A stretch of 64,000 nt of DNA. Origin: Desulfobacter sp. (GTDB lineage Bacteria > Desulfobacterota > Desulfobacteria > Desulfobacterales > Desulfobacteraceae). Made by a program: the position numbers and the translations under genes. Of this stretch, positions 8,076 through 16,850 are shown in pieces; position 1 is the stretch's first letter, and each line of letters starts with the position of its first letter. Under the pieces are notes generated by a model. It was not told the origin of the DNA and did no database searches. It saw only the letters and a list, made by a program, of their open reading frames with translations. Where the stretch lies: assembly GCA_028768525.1 (NCBI GenBank), contig CP054837.1, positions 5,204,001 through 5,268,000 of the forward strand, in the 5' to 3' direction.

Positions 8076-8131
8076 GGCTTGCGCCCGGAGGATTTTGAAT
8101 CCTCTGCGTCTACCAATTCCACCACTCCGGC
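8045..8131 (-). tRNA. tRNA-Leu (anticodon CAA)
   Basis: An 87-nt class II tRNA on the minus strand with encoded CCA (8047-8045). The acceptor GCCGGAG pairs with CTCCGGT. The D-arm has the TGGTAGACGC pattern. The anticodon stem GAGGA/TCCTC holds the loop TTCAAAA with anticodon CAA. A long variable arm (GGGCGCAAGCCC region) and the T-arm GTCGG/CCGAC around TTCAAGT complete it. Class II shape and anticodon identify leucine. The 3' end faces the integrase gene. Confidence 0.95.
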
Positions 8132-8218
8132 ATGGAAGTCTATCTTTTAGTGGAAAAGATGGGATTTGTCAATACTATTTCTGCTGTGGTGGCCTTTGAA
8201 ATTAAGGACGGGCAGGCA

Positions 8219-8836
8219 TCAGAACCGTTTGGCGGAGTCAAACAGGGCCGCTGCCGGTACCGCGCCTTCCCGCAATAGGGCAGGGGGGGTACAGGTGACA
8301 TCTGCTAGGGTGGAGCCGGGCCCTCCTTTTACCGGGCCTGCATCCAGAATGAGGCCGGCACTTGAGATTATTTCCGGCGGAAGTTCTTCCGGGCGGGTGC
8401 AGCCTGGTTGGCCGGAGGTGTTGGCCGATGTACCTGTGATGGGAAAATCCACTGCATTGACCAGGGCCCGGGCCACGGGGTGGCCGGGCAGGCGGATGCC
8501 GATCTTGCCGGTGCCTGCGGTGAGGCGGGGGGATATATGGTCTGCCGCCTCAAAGACCAGGGTCAGGTTGCCGGGCCAGAACCGGTCCATGAGCCGGCGG
8601 GCCTGGTCCGGGATGGTTTTCACCAGGGCAGGGAGGGCGGATGGGTCATTGATCAGGATCAGGACGGGATTATCCGCCGGCCGCTGCTTGATTTGAAATA
8701 CCTTTTCCACGGCATCGGGGTTGAGGGCGTTGGCCGCCACCCCGTAAAGGCATTGGGCCGGAAAGATCACCACCCCGTTTCGGGCGAGTACCTTTCCGGC
8801 CCTTTGGATGGAGCCGGCATCCGGGCGGAGGGGATC
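8219..8836 (-). CDS. Threonylcarbamoyl-AMP synthase, Sua5/YrdC/YciO family
   Basis: A YrdC-domain protein of about 205 aa that forms threonylcarbamoyl-AMP from threonine, bicarbonate and ATP for tRNA t6A synthesis. The pattern includes VVIFPAQCLYGVAANA, the KQRP.DNPVLILI loop, and the TGTSANTSG motif near the C-terminus. The frame stays open upstream inside purE, but the recognisable family begins around IIRVDPLRPD. No ATG is available there, so I used the GTG at 8836; an ATC at 8848 or 8845 would fit homologues but is a rare start. It follows the purDE gene by about 20 bases and may share its transcript. Confidence 0.8.
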   Translation of the reverse strand, partial: DPLRPDAGSIQRAGKVLARNGVVIFPAQCLYGVAANALNPDAVEKVFQIKQRPADNPVLILINDPSALPALVKTIPDQARRLMDRFWPGNLTLVFEAADHISPRLTAGTGKIGIRLPGHPVARALVNAVDFPITGTSANTSGQPGCTRPEELPPEIISSAGLILDAGPVKGGPGSTLADVTCTPPALLREGAVPAAALFDSAKRF

Positions 8837-8858
8837 CACCCGGATGATGTTGCCGCTA

Positions 8859-10622
8859 TCAGGCAAAGGATTCGGCCTTTTTGGCGACCTTGTCCGCCAT
8901 TTCTTTTTTGAATGCAGCCAGCTTTTCCGCCACGGCCGGATCGGATACACCGATGATCTGGGCGGCGGTGATGCCGGCATTATGGGCACCGGATTTGCCG
9001 ATGGCCATGGTGGAGACGGGGATGCCGGGAGGCATCTGCACCGTTGCCAGCAGGGCGTCCAGGCCCTGGAGGGCCGAGGAATCAATGGGCACACCGAGAA
9101 CGGGCAGGGTGGTGTGGGCAGCAATCACCCCGGCCAGGTGGGCGGCATGGCCGGCACCGCAGATGAGCACCTTGATGCCCTTTTCCCGGGCTTCGGTGGC
9201 CAGCTGGGAGGCTTTTTCCGGGGTCCGGTGGGCCGATGCCACGGTGACATAATAGGGGATGTCGAATTTTTTGAGCATGACCAGGGCCTTTTCCATCACC
9301 GGAAAGTCGGAGTCCGAGCCCATGATCACCCCTACCTGGGGAGGGACGGCCATCCGCTTCAGGGCCTTGGCGCCGATATCTTTTCTCATGAAGCAGTCTT
9401 TGAATGAGATTTTGCCGCAGGCCTCGTAGGCGGTGTTGATGGCCTCTTCAACCGTCTCGCCCAGGGAGGTGACTCCCAGCACCCGGCCGCCCGAGGCCAC
9501 CACCTTGTCGCCCTCCATGGCCGTGCCCGCGTGGAATACCATGGTGTCCTTTACAGCGTTGGCCCCATCCAGCCCCGTGATTTCATGGCCGGTCTCATAG
9601 GAACCGGGGTAGCCCCCGGCGGAGATGACCACGCACATGGCGGCCCGGGGATCGATTTTAATACTGTGGTTGTGCAGGGTGCCGTCGCAGCAGGCTTCCA
9701 TCAGGGGCACCAGGTCGTTTTGCAGCCGCATGAGGATGGGCTGGGTTTCGGGGTCGCCCAGGCGGGTGTTGAATTCCAGGACTCGTATTTTATCCTGATC
9801 CACCATGAGACCGGCATAGAGGAAGCCCTTGAAGGGGATGCCTTCCTTGGCCATGCCCTGGACCGTGGGAATCATCACCTCTTTCATGGCCTTGGTGCGC
9901 AGGAGGTGGTCCAGCACCGGGGCCGGGGAATAGGCGCCCATGCCGCCGGTGTTGGGGCCTTCGTCATTGTCGAAGATCCGTTTGTGGTCCTGGGATTCGG
10001 GCAGGGGCAGGACGGTCTTGCCGTCGGTGAGGCAGATGAAGGAAGCTTCCTCGCCGGCCAGGCATTCTTCCACCACCACCAGGGCCCCGGCGTCGCCGAA
10101 GGTGTTTTCGTTCAGCATGCCGTCTATGGCTGCTTCGGCCTCTTCAATGGTGGCACAGACAATCACGCCCTTGCCGGCGGCCAGCCCGTCGGCCTTGACC
10201 ACGCAGGGGGCGCCCAGGGCCCGTGCATAGGTTTTGGCCTTGGCCGGATCGGTAAAGGCTTTGCCCTTGGCGCAGGCAATTCCGTATTTCTGCATATGGG
10301 TTTTGGAGAAGACTTTTGATCCTTCAAGCTGTGCGGCAGCTTTGGACGGGCCGAATATGGGCAGTCCTTTTTCTTCGAATACATCCACAATGCCAGCCAC
10401 AAGGGGGGCTTCCGGGCCGACCACGGTGAGGTCAACGGCATTCTGCGCCGCAAATGCGGCCAGGCCGTCGATGTCATCGGCTTTGATCTCAACATTTTCA
10501 GCCAGACTCCGGGTGCCGGCATTGCCCGGTGCGCAGTAGATTTTGTCCACCATGGGGCTCTGGGAGATTTTCCATACCAGGGTGTGTTCACGTCCGCCGC
10601 TGCCTACAACGAGGATTTTCAT
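8859..10622 (-). CDS. Bifunctional PurD-PurE fusion: GAR synthetase / AIR carboxylase (N5-CAIR mutase)
   Basis: A 587-aa fusion of two purine biosynthesis enzymes. Residues 1 to about 424 are glycinamide ribonucleotide synthetase (PurD): GSGGREHTLVWK, the ATP-grasp core KADGLAAGKGV, and RLGDPETQ. After KRMAVPPQ, residues from about 430 to the end are PurE: GVIMGSDSDFPVM, SAHRTPE, GAGHAAHLAGV and MPPGIPVSTMAIG. The PurE part lacks nothing obvious, so both activities are expected. The two enzymes are not consecutive in the pathway (steps 2 and 6). The start overlaps the ddl stop (ATGA), showing an operon ddl-purDE-sua5. Confidence 0.93.
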   Translation of the reverse strand: MKILVVGSGGREHTLVWKISQSPMVDKIYCAPGNAGTRSLAENVEIKADDIDGLAAFAAQNAVDLTVVGPEAPLVAGIVDVFEEKGLPIFGPSKAAAQLEGSKVFSKTHMQKYGIACAKGKAFTDPAKAKTYARALGAPCVVKADGLAAGKGVIVCATIEEAEAAIDGMLNENTFGDAGALVVVEECLAGEEASFICLTDGKTVLPLPESQDHKRIFDNDEGPNTGGMGAYSPAPVLDHLLRTKAMKEVMIPTVQGMAKEGIPFKGFLYAGLMVDQDKIRVLEFNTRLGDPETQPILMRLQNDLVPLMEACCDGTLHNHSIKIDPRAAMCVVISAGGYPGSYETGHEITGLDGANAVKDTMVFHAGTAMEGDKVVASGGRVLGVTSLGETVEEAINTAYEACGKISFKDCFMRKDIGAKALKRMAVPPQVGVIMGSDSDFPVMEKALVMLKKFDIPYYVTVASAHRTPEKASQLATEAREKGIKVLICGAGHAAHLAGVIAAHTTLPVLGVPIDSSALQGLDALLATVQMPPGIPVSTMAIGKSGAHNAGITAAQIIGVSDPAVAEKLAAFKKEMADKVAKKAESFA

Positions 10623-11590
10623 TTAGCTCTCCTTAGATTTGTGCGTTTATTTTCTTCAATTGCAAGTTCAATGAGTGTGTCCAGCAGTGCTGAAAAGCTG
10701 TATCCGGCTTCCTTGGCCGATTGGGGGTAGAGGCTGGTGGCGGTCATGCCCGGGATGGTGTTGGTCTCCAGTACAAAGAGCTCACCCTCCCGCAGGATCA
10801 TGTCCGTACGGGAATAGCCCTTAAGGAAGAGGGCTTTGTGGGCCCGCTTGGCCAGGTCCTGGACCCGGGCCGTGAGGTCCGCATCAATACGGGCCGGGCA
10901 GATCTCTTCGGTTTCCCCTGCCACATACTTGGCTTGGTAGTCAAAATATTCATGATCCTCCCCGGGAAGGATTTCAATCACGGGCAGCCCTTCAAGCTCC
11001 TGGTTGCCCAGGACCCCGCAGGTCAGTTCCAGCCCCTTGATATACTGTTCTAAAATCAGGGTGTCGTCGTGATCGAAGCCTTTTTTTATGGCCGTATCCA
11101 GATCCTTTTCCTCCTTGACAATGGTCATGCCCACGCTGGAGCCGGCGCATGCCGGCTTGACCACAATGGGAAGGCCCAGGGTTTCAACGGCATGGGGAAT
11201 GGAAATGGTCCCGGTTTCAAAGTCATGGGTGTCGTATGACAAAAAGGCCGGTGTGGGGATACCGTTGGCCTGGTAAAGTTCCTTGGCCGTCAGTTTGTTC
11301 ATGGCGGCGGCCGAACCCAGGACGCCGGCGCCCTGGTAGGGGATATCCAGCAGATCCAGCAGCCCCTGAACCGTGCCGTCCTCTCCGAAGGGGCCGTGGA
11401 GGATGATCAGGGCGGCGTCAATTTTCGGGGCGTCTGCCATCAGTTTTGGCAGATCGGATTTCGGGTCATACCGGGTGATCTCGTATTTGTCCTTGTCAAG
11501 GGCGTCAAACACCTGGTTGCCGCTGTTTAAAGAGACTTCCCGTTCCGTGGACACCCCGCCGGACAACAGGGCCAGCCTGATTTTTTTCAT
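10619..11590 (-). CDS. ddl: D-alanine--D-alanine ligase
   Basis: A 323-aa ATP-grasp ligase that makes the D-Ala-D-Ala dipeptide for peptidoglycan in the cytoplasm. Motifs: LLSGGVSTEREVSLNSG at the N-terminus, LHGPFGEDGTVQGLLD, VVKPACAGSSVGM (ATP-binding loop) and LFVLETNTIPGMT (metal ligands). Length is normal for the family. The stop overlaps the purDE start by 4 bases. GGAG ahead of the ATG at 11590 supports the start. The pairing with a purine gene is an operon oddity rather than a functional link. Confidence 0.93.
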   Translation of the reverse strand: MKKIRLALLSGGVSTEREVSLNSGNQVFDALDKDKYEITRYDPKSDLPKLMADAPKIDAALIILHGPFGEDGTVQGLLDLLDIPYQGAGVLGSAAAMNKLTAKELYQANGIPTPAFLSYDTHDFETGTISIPHAVETLGLPIVVKPACAGSSVGMTIVKEEKDLDTAIKKGFDHDDTLILEQYIKGLELTCGVLGNQELEGLPVIEILPGEDHEYFDYQAKYVAGETEEICPARIDADLTARVQDLAKRAHKALFLKGYSRTDMILREGELFVLETNTIPGMTATSLYPQSAKEAGYSFSALLDTLIELAIEENKRTNLRRAK

Positions 11591-11644
11591 GGTTTTCTCC
11601 TTTGGGTTTGATGGCCGGGGCCGGCCCAGTTTGTATATTCCGGC

Positions 11645-12148
11645 TCAGCCCTGGATAATGTTTTGGCGTGCCGCCTCGAACTCTTCCCTGGTGATGAGGT
11701 TTTTTTCATAGAGGGTGTTGAGTTCCAGCATCTTCCGTTCAGCCCGGTCCACAGCATTTTCAATGAGCTTGGTCTGGGGATGTCCCGGGTCTCCGGGAAC
11801 ACCGGTCTGTTCCGGCAGCAGGTTGCCGGTCTGCCTGGCCTTGATTTCAAAGGAGGCAAAGCCGCCCAGGAGTCGGACTTCCACGGCCCGGTCCTGGAAT
11901 TCGGGCATGCCGAGCACTTCGCTGAGGCTGGATGATGTGGTCCGCATGCGGCGGTAGATGATCCAGGCCACGGTGAGTACAAATAGTGCAATTCCCCCCA
12001 TGATCCAGGGCAGGTAATGGTAGACCCCTTTGAACAGGACCACGGTGAGGCCGATGCCGGCCAGAAGAAATACGTGAAGCAGCAGAATGAAATAGGCTAC
12101 AAATATATTTTTAAACAATCCGTCTTTATCTTTTTTGCGAATACTCAT
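11645..12148 (-). CDS. Membrane protein with two TM segments and C-terminal SHOCT-like motif
   Basis: A 167-aa protein with two hydrophobic segments (about residues 15-40 and 45-65), then a cytoplasmic tail. The C-terminus (LELNTLYEKNLITREEFEAARQNIIQG) matches the short SHOCT-type helix-turn pattern often found at protein ends. No enzymatic motif is visible. It overlaps the end of the DUF1992 gene by 4 bases (12148/12145), so the two are co-transcribed. Function unknown. Confidence 0.75.
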   Translation of the reverse strand: MSIRKKDKDGLFKNIFVAYFILLLHVFLLAGIGLTVVLFKGVYHYLPWIMGGIALFVLTVAWIIYRRMRTTSSSLSEVLGMPEFQDRAVEVRLLGGFASFEIKARQTGNLLPEQTGVPGDPGHPQTKLIENAVDRAERKMLELNTLYEKNLITREEFEAARQNIIQG

Positions 12149-12516
12149 GAGATTTTTCTTATAAGGTTGGTTCTGTACCGGTCCCTGACCAGTGCGGCCG
12201 CCGGAGAAGGCCTGCGGACGCTGTCCAGTTTGACCAGCAGGTAGTTGAGTTTTTTGGTTAAGGTTGCTTTTTCAGGCGAGCCCTCATCCAGGCCGGCCAT
12301 GAGGTCCCGGGTACGGGAGATTTTTTTTTTCAGTTCAATCTCCGGGGGCAGGAATCCGGCATTTTTTAGGATTTTGTGGGCCATGCGTAATTCTTCGGGC
12401 ACATTGGCATCATCAAATTTCAGGGGGCGCCCCTGGCCTTTGAGGTTGTCAAAGCGGCCTTCTTTTTGTGCCTGCTTGATTCTTTCTTCAACAATGGCTT
12501 CAAATCCGGGAATCAT
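12145..12516 (-). CDS. DUF1992 / DnaJC28-like protein
   Basis: A 123-aa protein with the DUF1992 pattern: IVEERIKQAQKEGRFDNL, GQGRPLKF, PEELRMAHKILKNAGFLPPE. It is similar in size to E. coli YhdN. I chose the ATG at 12516 because the conserved family sequence begins there. A longer start at 12660 would add a basic, Pro-rich 48-aa extension, and neither start has a good ribosome site. Biochemical role is unknown in bacteria. It is divergent from the GerMN gene. Confidence 0.8.
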   Translation of the reverse strand: MIPGFEAIVEERIKQAQKEGRFDNLKGQGRPLKFDDANVPEELRMAHKILKNAGFLPPEIELKKKISRTRDLMAGLDEGSPEKATLTKKLNYLLVKLDSVRRPSPAAALVRDRYRTNLIRKIS

Positions 12517-12727
12517 TTTAACAATGCTGGCTCCTGGTGAAACGGTTGCGGATGTAGGCGGAATTACGGCCGGCCGTGCCGGGGTGTGTCTGCCTGTTTT
12601 AAGGCATTTGATTTTATTAAATAGTGCTTTTTTTTGCAAGGGGTTTTTCTTGGCGGCCATCTTGACACCCGGGGGGCAATACTGTATCAAATAGCATTTT
12701 AAATCTAAGAAATTAGGGCCTTTGCCC

Positions 12728-13294
12728 GTGGAAACCGTCTCCTTGGAAAACAACGCAAGATTGAATACAGGCCGGATACCCCTGATCCGGATATTTGTCA
12801 TGGGGATTGCCCTTCTTACGGTGCTGGCGCCGGTATGGTGCCCCGCCCAGCAGGAAGATGCCCCCGTGGACCGGGCCCTGTTTGACGCTTTTTTGTATTT
12901 TACCGGGCCCGGCGGCAGCCATTTAACGGCGGAGAACAGGCATTTCCCGGCCGCTACAGACGCCCACCAAATGGGCCGGAACCTTTTGGAGGCCCTGGCG
13001 GCCGGCCCCTCACAGCCGGGGCTGCAGTCGGTTTTGCCCCAGGGCACCCGGCTGGGTGCCCTGTTTATTACAGGGCGGGGAGAGGCCTACGTGGATCTGG
13101 CCATGGAGACGGCGGGGCGTACAGATGCCCTGTCCGAATACCTGGCCGTATACGCTGTGGTCAACACCCTGTCCGTGAATATACCGGAAATAAAACGGGT
13201 TAAGATCCTGGTGAATGGGTCGGAGGCAGCCAGTTTGGGCGGCCATATCAGCCTGTCCCCGTTTTTTAAAACCAATATGCTGATTGTTAAATAA
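12728..13294 (+). CDS. Secreted GerMN-domain protein
   Basis: About 188 aa with a hydrophobic N-terminal segment (IFVMGIALLTVLAPVW), consistent with export. The C-terminal half has the GerMN pattern: QGTRLGALFITGRGEAYVDL, then YAVVNTLSVNIPEIKRVKILVNG. GerMN domains occur in spore germination proteins and in unrelated cell-envelope proteins of non-sporulating bacteria, so the name does not imply sporulation. The start is uncertain: GTG 12728 is used here; TTG 12722 and ATG 12800 are alternatives, and no ribosome site is strong. It lies 31 bases upstream of fusA. Confidence 0.75.
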   Translation: METVSLENNARLNTGRIPLIRIFVMGIALLTVLAPVWCPAQQEDAPVDRALFDAFLYFTGPGGSHLTAENRHFPAATDAHQMGRNLLEALAAGPSQPGLQSVLPQGTRLGALFITGRGEAYVDLAMETAGRTDALSEYLAVYAVVNTLSVNIPEIKRVKILVNGSEAASLGGHISLSPFFKTNMLIVK

Positions 13295-13325
13295 GCTGAC
13301 ATAAAAGAGACTAAGTATTAGAAAA

Positions 13326-15359
13326 ATGAGCAAACAAAAAAATATATCCAAAATCAGAAACATCGGGATCATGGCCCACATTGATGCGGGCAAGACAACG
13401 GTGACCGAGCGCATCCTTTATTATACGGGACGGTCCCATAAAATCGGCGAGGTCCATGACGGCGAAGCCACCATGGACTGGATGCAGGATGAGCAGGACC
13501 GGGGGATTACCATTACCTCGGCCGTTACCTCCTGTGTATGGAAAGGGGCCAATATCCAGATCATCGATACCCCGGGCCATGTGGACTTCACCGTTGAGGT
13601 GGAGCGGGCCCTGCGGGTGCTGGACGGTGCCATCGGCGTTTTCTGCGCCGTGGGCGGGGTGGAGCCCCAGTCCGAGACCGTGTGGCGCCAGGCCGACCGT
13701 TACGAGGTGCCCAGAATGGCATTCATCAATAAGATGGACCGGACCGGGGCCGATTTTTTTGCGGCAATGGATTCCATCCGTGAAAAGCTGGGGGCAAACC
13801 CTGTGGCGCTTCAGGTGCCCACCGGCGCCGAAGACCGTTTTCGGGGTCTGATTGACCTGATCAATATGCAGCAGATTATCTGGGATGATGAATCCTTGGG
13901 GGCCGAGTATACGGCAGGGGATATTGATCCTGAGTTTGAAGACCTGGCCGCCGAATACCGGGACAAGCTCCTTGAAGCGGTTGCCGAAACCGATGACGAG
14001 ATCATGGAAAAATACCTGGGAGAGGAAGAGATCACCGTCCAGGAACTCAAGGCGGCCATCCGGAAAGCCACCATCGCCAGGGAATTTGTGCCGGTGCTCT
14101 GCGGATCTGCATTGAAAAATAAAGGGGTTCAGCCCCTGTTGGACGCCATTGACTTCTACCTGCCCAGTCCCAAGGACATCCCGCCGGTCAGAGGCATCCA
14201 CCCTGATACCGAAGAGGAACTTGAATTCCTGCCCGAAAAAAACGGTCCCCTGGCGGCCCTGATTTTCAAGGTTTCCATGATCGAAGGCCGCAAGCTTTCC
14301 TTTGCCAGGATTTATTCCGGCAGGATTGAGGCGGGTTCCGATGTATATAACCCGGCCCTTAAGCGCAAGGAGAAGCTGTCCAGGATCCTTAAGATGCATG
14401 CCAACAAGCGGGAACGGCTCAACGAAGCCTCTGCCGGCGATATTATCGGTATTGTGGGGCTCAAGAATTCCGGTACCGGGGAAACCCTGTGTTCACAGGA
14501 TCAGCCGGTGTTCCTGGAAAAAATGGAATATGAAGATCCGGTGATCTCCATTGCCATTGAGCCCAAGACCCACGCCGACCAGGAAAAGCTGGATTCGGTG
14601 CTGGAAAAATTTCTCATTGAGGACCCCACCCTTAAAGTGAGCAAGGATGAGGAAACCGGCCAGACCATTCTCTCGGGCATGGGGGAGCTTCACCTTGAAA
14701 TCATCATTTCAAGGATGGTCAAGGAGTTCAATACCAATGTCAATGTGGGCAAACCCCAGGTGGTCTACCGCGAGATCGTCACGGCGCCGGCCAAGGGCCA
14801 GGCCGTGTTTGAACGGGACATCCAGGGCAAATCCCATTACGCCGATGTCACGGTGGAACTCAATCCCCTGAAGCGCGGGGAAGGGGTGCAGTTCAGGTCG
14901 GAGGTCTCCGAGGACCAGATTCCCGGCGCCTATGTGCCGGCCATTGAAAAAGGCATCCGTGAAAGTCTTGAAGGCGGATATCTCAAGGGCTATCCCATGG
15001 TGGATGTGGAGATCGTGCTGGCCGGCGGCGCCTGTGAAGAGGGCAGAAGCTCAGAACTTGGATTCTCCGTCTGCGGGGCAATGGCCTGCAAGGAGGCGTT
15101 GAAATCAGCTAAAATCGGGCTGCTGGCACCCATAATGGATGTGGAAGTCTTTGTGCCGGACGCCAATATGGGTGATGCCATTGCCGATCTTAATGCCCGT
15201 GGCGGCAAGGTGGAATCCATCAATCCCAAAGGGGATATCCAGATCGTCAAGGCGGTTGTTCCCCTGGCAAGGATGTTCGGCTACTCCACGGCCCTGCGGT
15301 CCGCCACCCAGGGCAGGGGCACCTTTACCATGCAGTTCAAGAGTTTTGATACGGTATAG
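13326..15359 (+). CDS. fusA: Elongation factor G (short EF-G type)
   Basis: A 677-aa translational GTPase that drives ribosomal translocation. P-loop AHIDAGKTT, switch II DTPGHVDF, NKMD, and domains II-V are all present (GSALKNKGVQPLLDAI; SGMGELHLEII; the C-terminal PLARMFGYSTALRSATQGRGTF). It is slightly shorter than the canonical ~690-700 aa EF-G, fitting the second EF-G subtype found in many Desulfobacterota. It is not in the str operon (no rpsL, rpsG or tuf nearby), so it may be a second copy; the rest of the genome would decide this. An 11-bp terminator follows. Confidence 0.93.
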   Translation: MSKQKNISKIRNIGIMAHIDAGKTTVTERILYYTGRSHKIGEVHDGEATMDWMQDEQDRGITITSAVTSCVWKGANIQIIDTPGHVDFTVEVERALRVLDGAIGVFCAVGGVEPQSETVWRQADRYEVPRMAFINKMDRTGADFFAAMDSIREKLGANPVALQVPTGAEDRFRGLIDLINMQQIIWDDESLGAEYTAGDIDPEFEDLAAEYRDKLLEAVAETDDEIMEKYLGEEEITVQELKAAIRKATIAREFVPVLCGSALKNKGVQPLLDAIDFYLPSPKDIPPVRGIHPDTEEELEFLPEKNGPLAALIFKVSMIEGRKLSFARIYSGRIEAGSDVYNPALKRKEKLSRILKMHANKRERLNEASAGDIIGIVGLKNSGTGETLCSQDQPVFLEKMEYEDPVISIAIEPKTHADQEKLDSVLEKFLIEDPTLKVSKDEETGQTILSGMGELHLEIIISRMVKEFNTNVNVGKPQVVYREIVTAPAKGQAVFERDIQGKSHYADVTVELNPLKRGEGVQFRSEVSEDQIPGAYVPAIEKGIRESLEGGYLKGYPMVDVEIVLAGGACEEGRSSELGFSVCGAMACKEALKSAKIGLLAPIMDVEVFVPDANMGDAIADLNARGGKVESINPKGDIQIVKAVVPLARMFGYSTALRSATQGRGTFTMQFKSFDTV

Positions 15360-15394
15360 CGCGGCTGCCGAGCCATTACAGTGAATATATTCAG

Positions 15395-15440
15395 GGAAAG
15401 GGCGGGATCATCTCCGCCCTTTCCGTTTCTTTTTCTTTTC
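15395..15440 (+). terminator. Terminator of the EF-G gene
   Basis: GGAAAGGGCGG (15395-15405) pairs perfectly with CCGCCCTTTCC (15414-15424) around an 8-base loop. GTTTCTTTTTCTTTT follows. It overlaps the 3' end of the convergent M48 protease gene. Confidence 0.8.
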
Positions 15441-16823
15441 TTCCAGCGTTTTGAGTTTCTTTTCGGCCTTTTCCTTTAGTTTTTCATCTTCCAGGGTGTC
15501 AATGGCCCGTTTCAGGTGAAGGACGGCATTTTTTAAATTTCCTGTGTCCGCATAGTAAACACCCAGATAATAGCTGGACATGGGGGTGTCCTGGCGTTTT
15601 GCCATGATGTTGGCCATGTGGTAGTTGGCCTTTTCAAATCCGGGATTGTTTTTGGCCAGAAGCGACTGCAGTCCTGCTTCGGCTGCCGTCAATCTGCCGG
15701 TTTCTATTTGGGCCACGGATCTGTAATAGACCCCAAGATCTCCCATCACCTCGTCCCGGGTCACCCCTTCCAGTACGGAAATGGCCGAATCGTAGTCCCC
15801 TGACCGGATGTTCAGCCGCCCCAGTTCCAGCAGTACCATGGGGTCAAAGGGATCCTGTGACAGCGCTTTGTTGAGCAGGGCCCGGGCATCATCCAGGCGG
15901 CTGGTCCTGCCATAAAGTATGCCCAGGCCGTAGTTCAGGGCCCGGTTGTCCGGATTTTTTTCCAGCATCAGTGCCAGTTTTTCCATCTGGGTGTCGGGGG
16001 CGGCGTAGAGGCCGATGACCCGGTATTTCACCATCTGAAAGTCATAGTTGGGCGGCGGCGCAGGTTTATCCGCCGGTGGGGTGTAATCCTCCAGGATGCT
16101 GGCAAGGTGTGCGATACGGCTGCCCGTGCCCGGATGGGTTTTAAAGTAATCGGGGATGCCTTCCACGCCCTGGTAGTCGGACTGTCGGATTTTGTTCAGT
16201 GCCGATAGCAGTCCCCTGGGGTCGTAACCGGTTTTGGCCATGAAAAGCACAGCCTTCTGGTCGGCCTCTGTCTCGTTCTCCCGGGTAAAGGAAAGCATGG
16301 CCGACTGGCCGGCGGCCGCCGTTCCCAGAGTCAGTGCCTGGGCTGCTTCTCCGCCTCCGCCGGCGGCACCGACTAACACCCCTGCCAGCATGCCGGCAAG
16401 GCTGCCCATGGTGACCAGTTTGGCCCGGTCTATGGATTCGGAAACATGGCGGCTGGCGGCATGGGCCACCTCATGGGCCATGATTCCGGCAAATTCATCC
16501 ATGGTATCCAGGGAGGCAATCAGCCCCCGGTGGATGAATATATTGGCCGCCGGGCTGGCAAAGGCGTTAAAGGACTCGTCATTGATCATGTTGAAGTCAA
16601 AGTGAAAGGGTTGGGGCGGCAGGCCGGCAATGATGTGCTGTCCCACGGTGCTGATCATTTTGGTGACCACGGGGTCATGGATGATCAGGCCCTGGTTTTC
16701 AATGATCTCCATGTATTCTTTTCCCAGTTTTTGTTCATCTGGAATGGAGATGGCAAAGGCCTGGGGGGGGGAAACAATACTCAGGGCCAGGCAGAGGGCG
16801 ATGGCTGTTCTAAAGGATGTCAT
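15408..16823 (-). CDS. Periplasmic M48 metalloprotease with TPR repeats (BepA/YfgC-like)
   Basis: A 471-aa exported zinc protease. A signal peptide ends near QAFA (residue 24). The catalytic HEVAH is at residues 117-121, with the third ligand in ENETEADQKAV. TPR repeats fill the C-terminal half (ALNYGLGILYGRTSRLDDARALL, MVLLELGRLNIRSGDYDSAI), and the tail is Lys-rich. This architecture matches BepA, which degrades stalled outer-membrane proteins and helps LptD assembly. The Gly/Ala-rich stretch around residues 145-160 is the usual membrane-associated loop. It is transcribed convergently with fusA. Confidence 0.88.
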   Translation of the reverse strand: MTSFRTAIALCLALSIVSPPQAFAISIPDEQKLGKEYMEIIENQGLIIHDPVVTKMISTVGQHIIAGLPPQPFHFDFNMINDESFNAFASPAANIFIHRGLIASLDTMDEFAGIMAHEVAHAASRHVSESIDRAKLVTMGSLAGMLAGVLVGAAGGGGEAAQALTLGTAAAGQSAMLSFTRENETEADQKAVLFMAKTGYDPRGLLSALNKIRQSDYQGVEGIPDYFKTHPGTGSRIAHLASILEDYTPPADKPAPPPNYDFQMVKYRVIGLYAAPDTQMEKLALMLEKNPDNRALNYGLGILYGRTSRLDDARALLNKALSQDPFDPMVLLELGRLNIRSGDYDSAISVLEGVTRDEVMGDLGVYYRSVAQIETGRLTAAEAGLQSLLAKNNPGFEKANYHMANIMAKRQDTPMSSYYLGVYYADTGNLKNAVLHLKRAIDTLEDEKLKEKAEKKLKTLEEKKKKRKGRR

Positions 16824-16850
16824 GGTTGGGTCTGTCTTTATCTTGTGATT

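Noticed and set aside
13311..14399. 362-aa open frame on the minus strand
   Set aside because: It is antisense to the GTPase domain of EF-G and has no family pattern.
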